Assembly: GCA_031286025.1 (NCBI GenBank) | Contig: JAITVB010000208.1 | Span: forward strand, 1 to 7,098 | Reading direction: 5' to 3' | Length of the DNA: 7,098 nucleotides | Source: Rikenellaceae bacterium | Lineage (GTDB): Bacteria > Bacteroidota > Bacteroidia > Bacteroidales > Rikenellaceae | Shown: one piece after another, positions 5,831 through 7,098 of the stretch | Position numbering within the stretch: position 1 is the first letter of the stretch | Layout of the letters: each line of letters starts with the position of its first letter | Made by a program: the position numbers and the translations under genes | Notes under the pieces: generated by a model | The model's input: the letters and a program-made list of their open reading frames with translations, nothing else | Told to the model about the DNA's origin: nothing | Database searches by the model: none

Positions 5831-7098
5831 CTAAACCACAACATTTATAATCTTCCCGGGGCCGACGATCACCTTCTTCGGCACGCGTCCTTCGGTATAT
5901 TTGGCGGTGTTGGCAGCGGCCAACACCGCCGCCTCGACTTCTTTCGGCCCCATCGCGGCAGGCAGCGTGATCCTGAACCGCATCTTCCCGTTGAACGATA
6001 CCGGATACTCGATGTCGTTTTCCGCAAGGTGCTTTTCGTCCCAGGCGGGCCAGGTGGCGGCCACTACCGATCCGGCATTGCCCAACTGCGCCCACAGTTC
6101 CTCGGCAATGTGCGGCGCAAAGGGCGACAGCAGCACGACCAAAGGCTCCAACACCGCCCGTTTGTTGCAACCGGCCTCGATCAACTCGTTGACGCAGATC
6201 ATAAAGGCACTGACCGACGTGTTGAACGAGAAATTCTCGATATCCTCGGACACCTTTTTGATCGTCTTGTGGAGCGACTTCAATTCTTTCTCCGCCGGAG
6301 CTTCGTCGCTGACCATGAGCACATTGCCCCGGCTGAAGAACAGGCGCCAGAAACGCCGCAGGAACTTGTGTACGCCGTCGATCCCGTTTGTATCCCACGG
6401 CTTGGCCTGTTCCAACGGGCCGAGGAACATCTCGTACATTCGAAGCGTGTCGGCGCCGTATTGTTCGACGATCATATCGGGATTGACCACGTTAAACATC
6501 GACTTCGACATCTTTTCGACCGCCCAACCGCATACATATTTTCCGTCTTCCAACACGAATTCGGCGTTGGCGAACTCGGGCCGCCATTTCTTGAAAGCTT
6601 CGAGGTCGAGTATATCGTTGCGCACGATATTCACATCGACGTGAATTTCCTGCGTGTCATACCGGTCTTTCAGTCCGAGTGAAACGAAATTGTTCGTCCC
6701 CTTGACGCGGTACACGAAATTCGACCGGCCCTGGATCATCCCCTGGTTGACGAGTTTTTTGAACGGCTCGTCCTCGCAGACATAGCCCAGGTCGAACAGG
6801 AATTTATTCCAGAAACGACTGTACATCAGGTGGCCCGTTGCGTGCTCGATACCGCCGACATAAAGATCGACACTGCGCCAGTATTCGTCGGCGTCTTTCG
6901 AAACCAACGCCTTGTCGTTGTGCGGGTCCATATAGCGCAGGTAGTAGGCACTGGATCCGGCGAACCCGGGCATCGTGCTCAATTCGAACGGTTCATCGGC
7001 CATCCGCTGCCACCCCTTGACGCGGGCCAACGGCGGTTCGCCCTCGGCCGTCGGCCCGAAGTTTTCGACCGATGGCAGTTCGAGCGGTAATTCGTGCT
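5831..7098 (-). CDS. leuS: Leucyl-tRNA synthetase, C-terminal part; 5' end beyond window
   Basis: Class I aminoacyl-tRNA synthetase that charges tRNA-Leu in the cytosol. The window holds about the last 421 residues, roughly the C-terminal 45% of a bacterial LeuRS; the frame is open to the right edge, so the gene continues outside. Visible parts: the [11 protein letters not shown]...LARVKGW segment (start of the window), the catalytic-domain region [20 protein letters not shown], and the KMSKS signature at window residues 195-199 (bases 6514-6500) inside [18 protein letters not shown]. These are followed by [22 protein letters not shown], the helical anticodon-binding domain with [12 protein letters not shown], and the C-terminal domain ending [15 protein letters not shown]. 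The stop is TAG (5833-5831). No frameshift or missing motif is seen. mutS2 follows on the same strand after 278 nt and two hairpins, so co-transcription is possible but probably limited. Confidence 0.97.
   Translation of the reverse strand, partial: HELPLELPSVENFGPTAEGEPPLARVKGWQRMADEPFELSTMPGFAGSSAYYLRYMDPHNDKALVSKDADEYWRSVDLYVGGIEHATGHLMYSRFWNKFLFDLGYVCEDEPFKKLVNQGMIQGRSNFVYRVKGTNNFVSLGLKDRYDTQEIHVDVNIVRNDILDLEAFKKWRPEFANAEFVLEDGKYVCGWAVEKMSKSMFNVVNPDMIVEQYGADTLRMYEMFLGPLEQAKPWDTNGIDGVHKFLRRFWRLFFSRGNVLMVSDEAPAEKELKSLHKTIKKVSEDIENFSFNTSVSAFMICVNELIEAGCNKRAVLEPLVVLLSPFAPHIAEELWAQLGNAGSVVAATWPAWDEKHLAENDIEYPVSFNGKMRFRITLPAAMGPKEVEAAVLAAANTAKYTEGRVPKKVIVGPGKIINVVV

Noticed and set aside
5738..6682. 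314-codon plus-strand open frame opposite leuS
   Set aside because: No recognisable motifs, His/Arg/Asp-rich, and antisense to clear LeuRS coding sequence including KMSKS; a shadow frame.

Overview
The window reads as ordinary chromosome from a Bacteroidota bacterium, most likely Bacteroidales. It is GC-rich by eye, which fits an Alistipes/Rikenellaceae-type genome better than Bacteroides. The assignment rests on an ffh-folD pair, a LeuRS and a MutS2 of the kind seen in that phylum (MutS2 begins MIYPSDFEIKIGFD), two small lipoproteins, and mostly weak Shine-Dalgarno signals. It is inference from protein character, not a database match. No mobile element, CRISPR array, tRNA or rRNA was seen.

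Layout. Plus strand: the 3' end of ffh (1-477), folD (493-1368), a 271-nt gap containing a perfect 12-bp inverted repeat, a lipoprotein-type peptide deformylase (1640-2236), and a lipoprotein-type D-Ala-D-Ala dipeptidase of the VanX/DdpX class (2271-3035). Minus strand: the 3' part of leuS enters from the right edge (7098-5831), followed by a 278-nt gap with two hairpins, then mutS2 (5552-3048). The two strands converge with only 12 nt between the dipeptidase and mutS2 stop codons.

How the genes fit together. ffh and folD are housekeeping genes (membrane protein targeting, one-carbon metabolism), 15 nt apart and probably co-transcribed. The two lipoprotein hydrolases are 34 nt apart and probably form their own envelope-directed unit: one has a peptide-deformylase fold, the other should cleave D-Ala-D-Ala. 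leuS and mutS2 are co-oriented but separated by hairpins.

Main points of interest. (1) mutS2 is interrupted by one in-frame TAA at codon 459, where a Tyr of the TTHY motif is expected, while the remaining 375 codons stay open and in the same frame. It is a very recent pseudogene, a sequencing error, or a naturally split or read-through gene. (2) The peptide deformylase carries a lipoprotein signal peptide although its usual job is cytosolic. (3) The 12-bp inverted repeat upstream of that gene is unexplained. No convincing novel multi-gene system was found.
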